Shown here in pieces: positions 1 through 6,109 of a stretch of DNA of 64,000 bases. Origin of the DNA: Thermodesulfomicrobium sp. WS. Its GTDB lineage: Bacteria; Desulfobacterota; Desulfovibrionia; Desulfovibrionales; Desulfomicrobiaceae. Made by a program: the position numbers and the translations under genes. Numbering within the stretch: position 1 is the first letter of the stretch; each line of letters begins with the position of its first letter. The DNA lies in NCBI RefSeq assembly GCF_027925145.1, contig NZ_AP027130.1:744001-808000 (forward strand). The letters are read 5' to 3'. The notes under the pieces were generated by a model. That model did no database searches. It was not told the DNA's origin and was given only the letters and a program-made list of their open reading frames with translations.

Positions 1-232
1 TTTGGCTCATGGCTTCGAGACGCCCCTGGATGGCCTGTCGGCGTGGCTCCGGAACGTCCTGGAGAAACGCTGCGGCGTTTTGGGCAAGGTCCGCCAAAAT
101 TTGCGCCTTGTGGCGCATGTGCGCGCGGTAGCGGGCAGCGTCTTTGTCCTGGTGCAGGGCGATTTCCGCCTCAGTCTCGATGCCGCGAATGGTTTGGGCG
201 GTGCTCTGCAAAAAATCGATCAAGGCTTTCAT
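1..232 (-). CDS. N-terminal part of an unrecognised small helical protein, cut by the window edge
   Basis: An open frame of 77 codons starts at the ATG complementary to 230-232, six bases after a GGAGG ribosome site, and stays open to the window edge, so the C-terminus is missing. The visible part is hydrophilic, rich in Ala, Gln, Glu, Arg and Leu, has no Cys and no membrane segment, and looks like long amphipathic helices. It begins inside the last 62 bases of the phospholipase-like gene in another frame, which suggests translational coupling on one mRNA. I do not recognise the family. The clear ribosome site and the coding-like composition support a real gene. Confidence 0.6.
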   Translation of the reverse strand, partial: MKALIDFLQSTAQTIRGIETEAEIALHQDKDAARYRAHMRHKAQILADLAQNAAAFLQDVPEPRRQAIQGRLEAMSQ

Positions 233-1067
233 GGCGGCCCTCCAGGGAAGTAAGGTCTGCGGCCAGGGGAAAGATGATGCCCCGCTCGTGCAGGTCGTAG
301 AAGCGGCGCTGGCGGCGGTGGAAATGGCGGATGGCGAAAAGGCGTTCGGCACCGATGGGGTCGTGCCCCATGGCCGCGCCATGCCGTGGGTCCGTGAGGG
401 TTGTCCATACCAGGCGCAGGGCGAGGTCAAGGCTGTGCCGGGCCAGGGTGGCGGTGCGCGGACGCCGTGCCAGTGGTGCAAGATAGAGGTGTTCCAGGGT
501 GCGCACCCCGTGCTGGAAGATGCCTTTCTTCAGGCGAAAAGTGACCGGGCGCTGGCAGGTGGCCTGGCGCAGCAGTGTGTCGGCCTCGGGAAATACGAGG
601 GTGGCGATGGCACTGCCCTGGTGACTGGGGATGCGGATGTGGGCGTCTGCGAGCATTTCGGCATAGGAGTGGGCGAGCTTGCCGCGGCCTGCCGAGTATC
701 CCAGCATGTTGGGGACGAAATAGTTGTGGGCAATGACATCGGCGGCCAAATGGGCCAGATACCCGTAGGCGTGGGCCGTGAGACGCGGCGTGGTCGTGTG
801 ACTGAGGAGCCGTCGCGCCACGTCCCAGTTGTGGGAGTGGTGGGGCGTCGAGCGGCTGCCTTTGCCTACGAGGATGTCCGCCGCCAGGGAGCCGTATAGA
901 AAAGCCCGGGGATGGGCGGCCAGAACTGTGGCCACGTGCGCGGGAAGAAGCTCCACGGAGGAAAGGATATGGTTGCCGATGGCAAGGTGGGCGGCCGGCC
1001 CCCAGGCCAGGGCCTCTGAGGGAAATAGGGCCGCGGCGGCCACAAGAACGAAGGCAAAGAAAATCAT
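171..1067 (-). CDS. Exported zinc-dependent phospholipase C-like protein
   Basis: The 298-residue product has a signal peptide (hydrophobic residues 2-17, likely cut after ALA at about residue 21). The mature chain would begin with Trp-Gly. In zinc phospholipase C enzymes the N-terminal Trp of the mature protein is a metal ligand, so this cleavage site fits the family. His and Asp clusters typical of the trinuclear zinc site follow: HLAIG, GSLAADI, HHSHNWD and [14 protein letters not shown]. The likely role is hydrolysis of phospholipid head groups or related phosphodiesters outside the cytoplasm; the substrate is not known. The start at 1067 overlaps the prfC stop as ATGA, so the two are translationally coupled. 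Family assignment is fairly secure, function less so. Confidence 0.72.
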   Translation of the reverse strand: MIFFAFVLVAAAALFPSEALAWGPAAHLAIGNHILSSVELLPAHVATVLAAHPRAFLYGSLAADILVGKGSRSTPHHSHNWDVARRLLSHTTTPRLTAHAYGYLAHLAADVIAHNYFVPNMLGYSAGRGKLAHSYAEMLADAHIRIPSHQGSAIATLVFPEADTLLRQATCQRPVTFRLKKGIFQHGVRTLEHLYLAPLARRPRTATLARHSLDLALRLVWTTLTDPRHGAAMGHDPIGAERLFAIRHFHRRQRRFYDLHERGIIFPLAADLTSLEGRHESLDRFFAEHRPNHSRHRD

Positions 1068-2662
1068 ATGCAGCGTTTTTCCTGAGTGGCGGCAAAGACG
1101 ATGCCGGGCCACTTCTCGGCAATGTAGTCCAGTCGCCAGGCGCTGTCCACCAGTATGGCGAGGTTGTCTTCGGCATCCATGGCGAGCGAATGCTGCATCT
1201 CCCGCCGGAAGCGCGCAAGCTCGGCGGCATCGTTGCTGTGCACCCAGCGGGCGACGTTCCAGGAAGTCGGCTGATAGGTGGCGTCCACGCCGTATTCGTC
1301 CGCCAGTCGGGCGGTGATGACCTCGAACTGGAGCAGCCCCACTGCGCCCAGAATGAAGTCGTTGGAGGACAAAGGCCGGAAGACCTGCACCGCCCCTTCT
1401 TCGGCCAATTGGATGAGCCCCTTGTGGAGCTGTTTGGCCTTGAGGGGGCTTTGGAGCACCACCTTGCGGAAGTGCTCCGGCGCGAAGCTAGGGATCCCGA
1501 CGAACTTGAGCTCTTCTCCCTGGGTGAAGGTGTCGCCGATCTTGATGGTGCCGTGGTTGTGTAAACCAATGATGTCGCCGGGATAGGCCACGTCCACGCC
1601 GCTGCGATCCTGGGCGAGGAAGATGAGGGCGTTATGGACGGCGAGGTCTTTGCCGAGGCGCAGGTGGCGCAGCTTCATACCCCGGGTGAATTTCCCCGAG
1701 CAGATGCGTACAAAGGCGATGCGGTCCCGGTGGGCGGGGTCCATGTTGGCTTGAATCTTAAAGACAAAGCCGGAGAAGGCCTCTTCGGTGGGGGCCACTT
1801 CCCGGGTGAGGGTGCGGCGCGGCTGCGGGGGCGGGGCGATGCGCACGAAGGTGTCCAGGAGTTCCTGCACGCCGAAGTTGTTGAGGGCGCTGCCGAAAAA
1901 TACCGGCGTCTGTTGTCCTGCGAGGTAGCGGTCCAGGTGGAAGGGATTGCCTGCGCCGGCGAGGAGCTCCAGGTCTGCGCGCAATTCGTCGGCCTGGGGA
2001 CCGAGGATGGCGTCCAGGCGCGGGTCGTGGACATCTTCAAACACCTCTCCCTGCTGGATGCGGCCGCCATGGGTGGGGGAGTAGAGGTGCAGGCGCTTTT
2101 CGGCGATGCTGTAGGTGCCGCGGAAGAGCTTGCCCATGCCGATGGGCCAGGAAAGCGGCGCAGTTTCCACCCCGAGGTGGGCCTCCACGTCGGCCAGGAG
2201 GTCGAGGGGCGGCAGGCCGTCGCGGTCCAATTTGTTGATGAAGGTGATGACCGGGGTGCGTTGGAGGCGGCACACCTCCATGAGTTTTTTGGTTTGGGAC
2301 TCCACGCCCTTGGCGCTGTCGATGACGAGCAGGGCCGCGTCCACGGCGGTGAGCACGCGGTAGGTATCCTCGGAGAAGTCGTCGTGTCCTGGGGTGTCGA
2401 GGAGATTGATCACCATATCCGCGTAGTGGAACTGCATCACCGAGGTGGTGATGGAGATGCCGCGTTCCCGCTCCATGGCCATCCAGTCGGAGGTGGCATG
2501 GCGGGCGGCCTTGCGCGACTTCACCGCCCCGGCCATCTGGATGGCCCCGCCGTAGAGGAGGAGCTTTTCCGTGAGGGTGGTTTTGCCGGCGTCCGGATGG
2601 CTGATGATGGCAAAGGTACGTCGGCGAGCGGCCTGCTGCTGGATTTCTCGGGCAAGGGACAT
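1064..2662 (-). CDS. prfC: Peptide chain release factor 3 (RF3)
   Basis: RF3 is a translational GTPase that removes RF1 or RF2 from the ribosome after peptide release. The 532-residue length is normal. The G-domain motifs are all visible: P-loop SHPDAGKTT (residues 21-29), the switch region [18 protein letters not shown] near residue 88 and NKLDRDG near 140. The start at 2662 is chosen over an upstream ATG because a GGAG ribosome site lies 8-9 bases before it and the protein then begins like other RF3s ([18 protein letters not shown]). A promoter-like sequence lies about 30 bp upstream. The phospholipase-like gene follows with an ATGA overlap. Confidence 0.95.
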   Translation of the reverse strand: MSLAREIQQQAARRRTFAIISHPDAGKTTLTEKLLLYGGAIQMAGAVKSRKAARHATSDWMAMERERGISITTSVMQFHYADMVINLLDTPGHDDFSEDTYRVLTAVDAALLVIDSAKGVESQTKKLMEVCRLQRTPVITFINKLDRDGLPPLDLLADVEAHLGVETAPLSWPIGMGKLFRGTYSIAEKRLHLYSPTHGGRIQQGEVFEDVHDPRLDAILGPQADELRADLELLAGAGNPFHLDRYLAGQQTPVFFGSALNNFGVQELLDTFVRIAPPPQPRRTLTREVAPTEEAFSGFVFKIQANMDPAHRDRIAFVRICSGKFTRGMKLRHLRLGKDLAVHNALIFLAQDRSGVDVAYPGDIIGLHNHGTIKIGDTFTQGEELKFVGIPSFAPEHFRKVVLQSPLKAKQLHKGLIQLAEEGAVQVFRPLSSNDFILGAVGLLQFEVITARLADEYGVDATYQPTSWNVARWVHSNDAAELARFRREMQHSLAMDAEDNLAILVDSAWRLDYIAEKWPGIVFAATQEKRCI

Positions 2663-2692
2663 TGGTGGTCTCCAGAAAAAAGGTGCGCAGGG

Positions 2693-2721
2693 CACGTAGG
2701 GCCCGGCTGGGATTGCGTCAA
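2693..2721 (-). promoter_or_regulatory. Probable promoter of prfC
   Basis: On the minus strand TTGACG (2721-2716) is followed after 17 bases by TACGTG (2698-2693). The TTGAC/TANNN layout matches the likely tRNA promoters in this window, and the site sits 31 bases before the prfC start codon. This is a pattern match only. Confidence 0.45.
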
Positions 2722-2760
2722 GGTTGGCAGGCAGCGGGGGATTGCCACGGGGGATTTTCC

Positions 2761-2788
2761 TTGACCCGGGGAGGGCACATGCTAGGAG
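2761..2788 (+). promoter_or_regulatory. Possible promoter of the 79-residue protein gene
   Basis: TTGACC (2761-2766), a 16-base spacer and TAGGAG (2783-2788) lie 53 bases before the start at 2842. The -35 is good and the -10 is weak. It is divergent from the prfC promoter. Confidence 0.35.
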
Positions 2789-2793
2789 AAGCC

Positions 2794-2817
2794 AAAAACT
2801 CCACGTAATGCCGTGGA
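2794..2817 (-). terminator. Possible intrinsic terminator for minus-strand transcripts coming from cimA
   Basis: Read on the minus strand, a 6-bp stem (2812-2817 with 2800-2805, six-base loop) is followed one base later by five T. No gene on the minus strand lies between here and cimA, so it would end a cimA transcript that has run antisense through the 79-residue gene. The stem is short, so confidence is moderate. Confidence 0.42.
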
Positions 2818-2841
2818 AAACCGGAAGCAGGAGGGATGAAG

Positions 2842-3081
2842 ATGTCCTATTCGCAGAGTGATTTGCCGGTGCGGCTCCATGACGGGGAACTCCTGGTCCT
2901 GGACGATGGCACGGAGATCCGCTGGGAAAGCAATGGCGAGGCCAAGGCCGTGTTTTTGGGCGATAGTTTCGAACCTACCTTCGAGCTGTTTCCGGGCCAG
3001 GACACGGTCCTTGAGGCGGGCGGACTGAGGCTCAAGCTCACGGCCTTTTTCGAGGACGCCCTGGAAGTGCGGGAAGCCTGA
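2842..3081 (+). CDS. Small acidic protein of unknown function, 79 residues
   Basis: A small soluble protein with no signal peptide, membrane segment or Cys. The alternating hydrophobic pattern (for example [14 protein letters not shown] and [11 protein letters not shown]) suggests a compact beta-rich fold. I do not recognise the family. Two ATGs are possible, at 2836 and 2842. I chose 2842 because the AGGAGG ribosome site at about 2829-2834 is 7 bases from it but only 1 base from 2836. The gene stands alone, divergent from prfC and convergent with cimA. Codon use looks normal for the window, so it is probably a real native gene. Confidence 0.65.
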   Translation: MSYSQSDLPVRLHDGELLVLDDGTEIRWESNGEAKAVFLGDSFEPTFELFPGQDTVLEAGGLRLKLTAFFEDALEVREA

Positions 3082-3115
3082 GGGATGTGCCCCCTGGAGA
3101 CATCCTTCAGGGGGC
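3081..3115. other. Two competing hairpins between convergent genes
   Basis: The 37 bp between the stop of the small gene and the end of cimA can form two stems that exclude each other. Stem A pairs 3081-3088 with 3100-3107 (8 pairs, one G-U). Stem B pairs 3089-3096 with 3108-3115 (8 pairs). The segments alternate A-B-A'-B', but the connecting loops (0 and about 2 bases) look too short for a true pseudoknot. There is no T tract, so it is not a standard terminator. Confidence 0.5.
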
Positions 3116-3118
3116 GGC

Positions 3119-4732
3119 TTAGAGTTCTCGGATGGCCTGGGTGAGCTTGCGCTGGTCGTCCTTGAAGAGCTTGTAGTTGATGGAGTCTTCCAGGGCCTGG
3201 CGGCTGGCCTCAATGATGTTGTAGGAGACGCCCACCGTGGTCCAGCGCGCCTTGCGGTCACCGGATTCGATGAGCACGCGCACGAAAGACGCCGTGCCGC
3301 TGGTGTCGTTTCCGTTTTTGGGCCGGGAAAGGACCCGTACCTTGAAATCGAGAAGCTGCATCTCCGCCAAGGCGGGGTAGAACTTCTCCAGACCCTTGCG
3401 CAGGGCGTTGTCCATGGCGTTGACCGGGCCGCGTCCGGTGGCGGCGGTGTGCTCCAATAGGCCGCCCACCCGAAGCATCACTGTGGCCTCGGTAAAGGGC
3501 TCGCCGTCTTCGGTGAAGAGCGAGTCGAGGATGCGGATGGCGGCGATGCGAAAATACGTTCTCGCCCGACCGAGAACGCGGTTGACGAGCAATTCGTAGG
3601 ACGCCTCGGCGGCGGCGTATTCGTATCCCGCATCTTCGCGGTTTTTGAGCTCGGTGAGGAGCTCCAGGACAAAGGGATCGCCTTTGTCGAGCTCGAACCC
3701 GTATTGGCGGGCCTTGTAGAGGATGTTGGACTGGCCTGATTGGTCGGAAAGCACGATGCGCTGGCGGTTGCCCACGGCCTCGGGGGGGATGTGTTCGTAG
3801 GTGCGGGGATTTTTCCGCACTGCCGCCACGTGCACGCCGCCCTTGTGGGTGAAGGCCGACTTCCCGGTAAAGGGTTGGCGGGCAAAGGAGCGCAGGTTGG
3901 CCACGTCCGCCACGAATTCGGCGGTGTCCGTGAGGCGGCAAAGCCGGCCTTCGGGCAGGCAGGGCATACCCAGCTTGAGTTCCAGATTGGCGATGACCGA
4001 GCAGAGGTTGGCATTGCCGCAGCGTTCCCCATAGCCGTTGATGGTCCCCTGCACCTGGATGGCCCCATGCTGCACCGCCACGATGCTGTTGGCCACGGCC
4101 AGCTCGCTGTCGTTGTGGGTGTGGATGCCGAGCTTGGCGTCCGGCAGTTCACGCCGCACGGCATCCACGGCCGCGGCGATTTCATGCGGCAGGCAGCCGC
4201 CGTTGGTGTCGCAGAGCACGAGCACGTCGGCCCCGGCTTCGTGGGCGGTGCGCAGGCAGGCGAGGGCGTAGGCCGGATTGGCCTTGAAGCCGTCGAAGAA
4301 ATGCTCGGCGTCGTAGAAGAGTTCCGCGGCATGGGGGCGCAGGAAGCGCAGCGAGTGGGCAATGAGCTCCAAGTTGCGCTCCAGCGGTATCTTGAGGGCG
4401 TCGGTGACGTGGATGTCCCAGGTCTTGCCGAAGATGGTGAGTGCCGGGGCCTGGCTGGCGATGAGTTCGGTGAGGTTGGTGTCTTTGTCCGCGGAGGTCT
4501 TGGCCGCATGGGTGGAGCCAAAAGCAGCGATGCGGGCATGACTTAGGGCATATTGGCGGATTTCTTGGAAAAAGCGTTTGTCTTTGGGGTTTGCCCCAGG
4601 CCAACCGCCTTCGATATAGGCCACGCCGAGTTCATCGAGCTTGGTGGCGATGCGCAGCTTGTCATCCGTGGAGAAGGAGATCTCCTCGCTTTGATTGCCG
4701 TCGCGCAGGGTGGTGTCGTAGATCTGGATCAT
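3119..4732 (-). CDS. cimA: Citramalate synthase
   Basis: The 537-residue enzyme joins pyruvate and acetyl-CoA to (R)-citramalate, the first step of the threonine-independent route to 2-oxobutyrate and isoleucine. It belongs to the isopropylmalate/homocitrate synthase family. It shows the metal and substrate motif DTTLRDGNQ (residues 6-14), the HTHND metal ligands, GTINGYGERCGNANL, and a C-terminal allosteric domain (about 390-530). The length fits the long citramalate synthase type rather than LeuA. The gene stands alone, preceded by a leader peptide and terminator (4750-4886) that make up an isoleucine-type attenuator. The next gene on this strand is prfC, beyond the convergent small gene. 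Confidence 0.93.
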   Translation of the reverse strand: MIQIYDTTLRDGNQSEEISFSTDDKLRIATKLDELGVAYIEGGWPGANPKDKRFFQEIRQYALSHARIAAFGSTHAAKTSADKDTNLTELIASQAPALTIFGKTWDIHVTDALKIPLERNLELIAHSLRFLRPHAAELFYDAEHFFDGFKANPAYALACLRTAHEAGADVLVLCDTNGGCLPHEIAAAVDAVRRELPDAKLGIHTHNDSELAVANSIVAVQHGAIQVQGTINGYGERCGNANLCSVIANLELKLGMPCLPEGRLCRLTDTAEFVADVANLRSFARQPFTGKSAFTHKGGVHVAAVRKNPRTYEHIPPEAVGNRQRIVLSDQSGQSNILYKARQYGFELDKGDPFVLELLTELKNREDAGYEYAAAEASYELLVNRVLGRARTYFRIAAIRILDSLFTEDGEPFTEATVMLRVGGLLEHTAATGRGPVNAMDNALRKGLEKFYPALAEMQLLDFKVRVLSRPKNGNDTSGTASFVRVLIESGDRKARWTTVGVSYNIIEASRQALEDSINYKLFKDDQRKLTQAIREL

Positions 4733-4749
4733 ATGGCCCCCGTCGTCAT

Positions 4750-4777
4750 AAAAAAACCCCGGGCCGAGGGTCCGGGG
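4750..4777 (-). terminator. Attenuator terminator in the cimA leader
   Basis: On the minus strand CCCCGG (4777-4772) pairs with CCGGGG (4762-4757) around a 9-base loop and is followed at once by seven T (4756-4750). It lies only 17 bases before the cimA ATG, so it can only act as a conditional stop before the gene, not as the end of another transcript. Confidence 0.85.
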
Positions 4778-4825
4778 TGGTGCTGTGTGGTCTATGTGGC
4801 TGTTACGCGCACGCCGCCCCGAACC
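4769..4825 (-). promoter_or_regulatory. Antiterminator pairing of the cimA attenuator
   Basis: Minus-strand GGTTCGGGG (4825-4817), inside the 3' half of the leader peptide gene, can pair with CCCCGGACC (4777-4769) over nine base pairs including one G-U. The second segment contains the 5' arm of the terminator, so the two structures exclude each other. A ribosome stalled at the upstream Ile codons would leave 4817-4825 free and favour read-through. A ribosome reaching the stop codon at 4803-4805 would cover it and let the terminator form. Confidence 0.72.
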
Positions 4826-4886
4826 GCCCGCTGGCGATACGGATCATGCCGATAATGGAAAGAATGGGGCATAGCGTGGTGTGCAT
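4803..4886 (-). CDS. Isoleucine-rich leader peptide of cimA, 27 residues
   Basis: A 28-codon frame (with TAA) on the minus strand. Residues 8-17 read ILSIIGMIRI, five Ile in ten, just upstream of an antiterminator segment and a terminator. Ile is the end product of the citramalate pathway, so this is the expected control codon. A short GGAG lies 2 bases before the ATG, which is closer than usual. If the TTGACA at 4916-4921 is the -35, transcription would start about at the ATG itself, so translation could be leaderless. The peptide should have no function apart from its translation. Confidence 0.75.
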   Translation of the reverse strand: MHTTLCPILSIIGMIRIASGRFGAACA

Positions 4887-4892
4887 GGCTCC

Positions 4893-4921
4893 CCGGTATG
4901 TGGTAGATAATCGATTGTCAA
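4893..4921 (-). promoter_or_regulatory. Probable promoter of the cimA leader
   Basis: A perfect TTGACA (4921-4916) is followed after 17 bases by TACCGG (4898-4893). The -10 is poor apart from its leading TA, as seen at other likely promoters here. The predicted start falls at about 4886, the first base of the leader peptide. The divergent nagZ may use GATAAT at 4906-4911 in the same DNA, without a clear -35. Confidence 0.48.
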
Positions 4922-4960
4922 GCAGGGTGTTCGGCGAATTCGGCGCAGGGAGAAGAAGGG

Positions 4961-6109
4961 ATGAAGAGAGGCAGGTGGTGGGCTTGGGCGGTGACGGGGG
5001 CGCTTTTGGCCTTGATTCTGCCGGCTCGGGCGGGGGCCGAGACGGATCTGCGCACCATGCTTGGCCAAATGCTTCTGGTAGGGTTCCGAGGGGCCGAGAT
5101 CACCGAAGACGCGCCGATTGTGCGGGATATCCAGGCCTTTCATATCGGCGGGGTGATCCTTTTCGACCGGGACGTACTTTCTGGTGGCGCGCGCAATATC
5201 CTTTCCCCAGCGCAGGTGCGCACGCTGACCGCATCCTTGCAGGCGGCCGCGTCCATTCCGCTTTTCATCGGTGTGGATCAGGAGGGCGGCCGGGTACGGC
5301 GGCTGCGGGAGGAACATGGTTTCCCGGCGCTACCGTCCGCCTGGGAGATGGGCCAAGGGACTGAGGCCGCCACCCGCAGGTGGGGGGAGCGTACCGGCGC
5401 CATGCTGGCGGACGTGGGGATCAACCTCGATTTTGCCCCGGTGGTGGACGTGGCGGTGGACCCGCAAAGTCCGGCCATTGGGGCCTTGGGCCGCAGCTTT
5501 GCCGCAGACCCGCAGGCCGTGGCCCGCCACGCCCTGGCTTTTGCCCAGGGGCTGCGAAGTCAGGGGGTACTTGCCTGCCTCAAACACTTTCCCGGGCATG
5601 GCAGCGCCCGCACGGATTCGCACCTCGGCATCACCGACGTCACCGCCACCTGGAGCCCGGCCGAACTCATCCCCTATGCGCGCATCCTGCCCACAGGGGT
5701 GGCCTCATGCGTCATGACGGGCCATCTCTTTGTGCGCAGCAAGGACGCCGCCGCGCCGGCGACGCTTTCGGCCGCCATCGTCACCGGGATGTTGCGTCAA
5801 GAACTGGGGTTTGATGGCGTGGTCATCTCCGACGATCTGCAGATGCGGGCCATCACCGACCATTTCGGCCTGGAGGAAGCGGCCGTCCGGGCGGTGGCCG
5901 CTGGTGTGGACATGCTCCTGGTGGGCAACAACCTCCAGTACGCCCCCGATGTGGTCCCCCGCGTGGTACAGGCCCTGGAGGCCGCCGTGGCTGCGGGGCG
6001 TCTTTCTCCGCAGCGCATCGAGGCCTCGTGGCGGCGCATCATGCACCTGAAGGCGGAACTGCCTGCGGGCGGGCGCGGCCCGGAGGCGCGCACCCGCCTG
6101 GAGGATTAG
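4961..6109 (+). CDS. Beta-N-acetylhexosaminidase, family 3 glycosidase (NagZ-like), with signal peptide
   Basis: The 382-residue product matches family 3 beta-N-acetylglucosaminidases that cut GlcNAc from muropeptides in cell-wall recycling. Visible motifs are GVDQEGGRVRRL near residue 107, the family signature KHFPGHGSARTDSH near 207 (His and Asp of the acid/base dyad) and VISDDLQM near 288 with the nucleophile Asp. Unlike cytoplasmic NagZ of enteric bacteria it has a clear signal peptide (residues 1-26, ending ARAGA), so it probably acts in the periplasm. A GAAGG ribosome site precedes the ATG. It converges on the oxidoreductase operon with a 4-base overlap and no visible terminator. Confidence 0.9.
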   Translation: MKRGRWWAWAVTGALLALILPARAGAETDLRTMLGQMLLVGFRGAEITEDAPIVRDIQAFHIGGVILFDRDVLSGGARNILSPAQVRTLTASLQAAASIPLFIGVDQEGGRVRRLREEHGFPALPSAWEMGQGTEAATRRWGERTGAMLADVGINLDFAPVVDVAVDPQSPAIGALGRSFAADPQAVARHALAFAQGLRSQGVLACLKHFPGHGSARTDSHLGITDVTATWSPAELIPYARILPTGVASCVMTGHLFVRSKDAAAPATLSAAIVTGMLRQELGFDGVVISDDLQMRAITDHFGLEEAAVRAVAAGVDMLLVGNNLQYAPDVVPRVVQALEAAVAAGRLSPQRIEASWRRIMHLKAELPAGGRGPEARTRLED

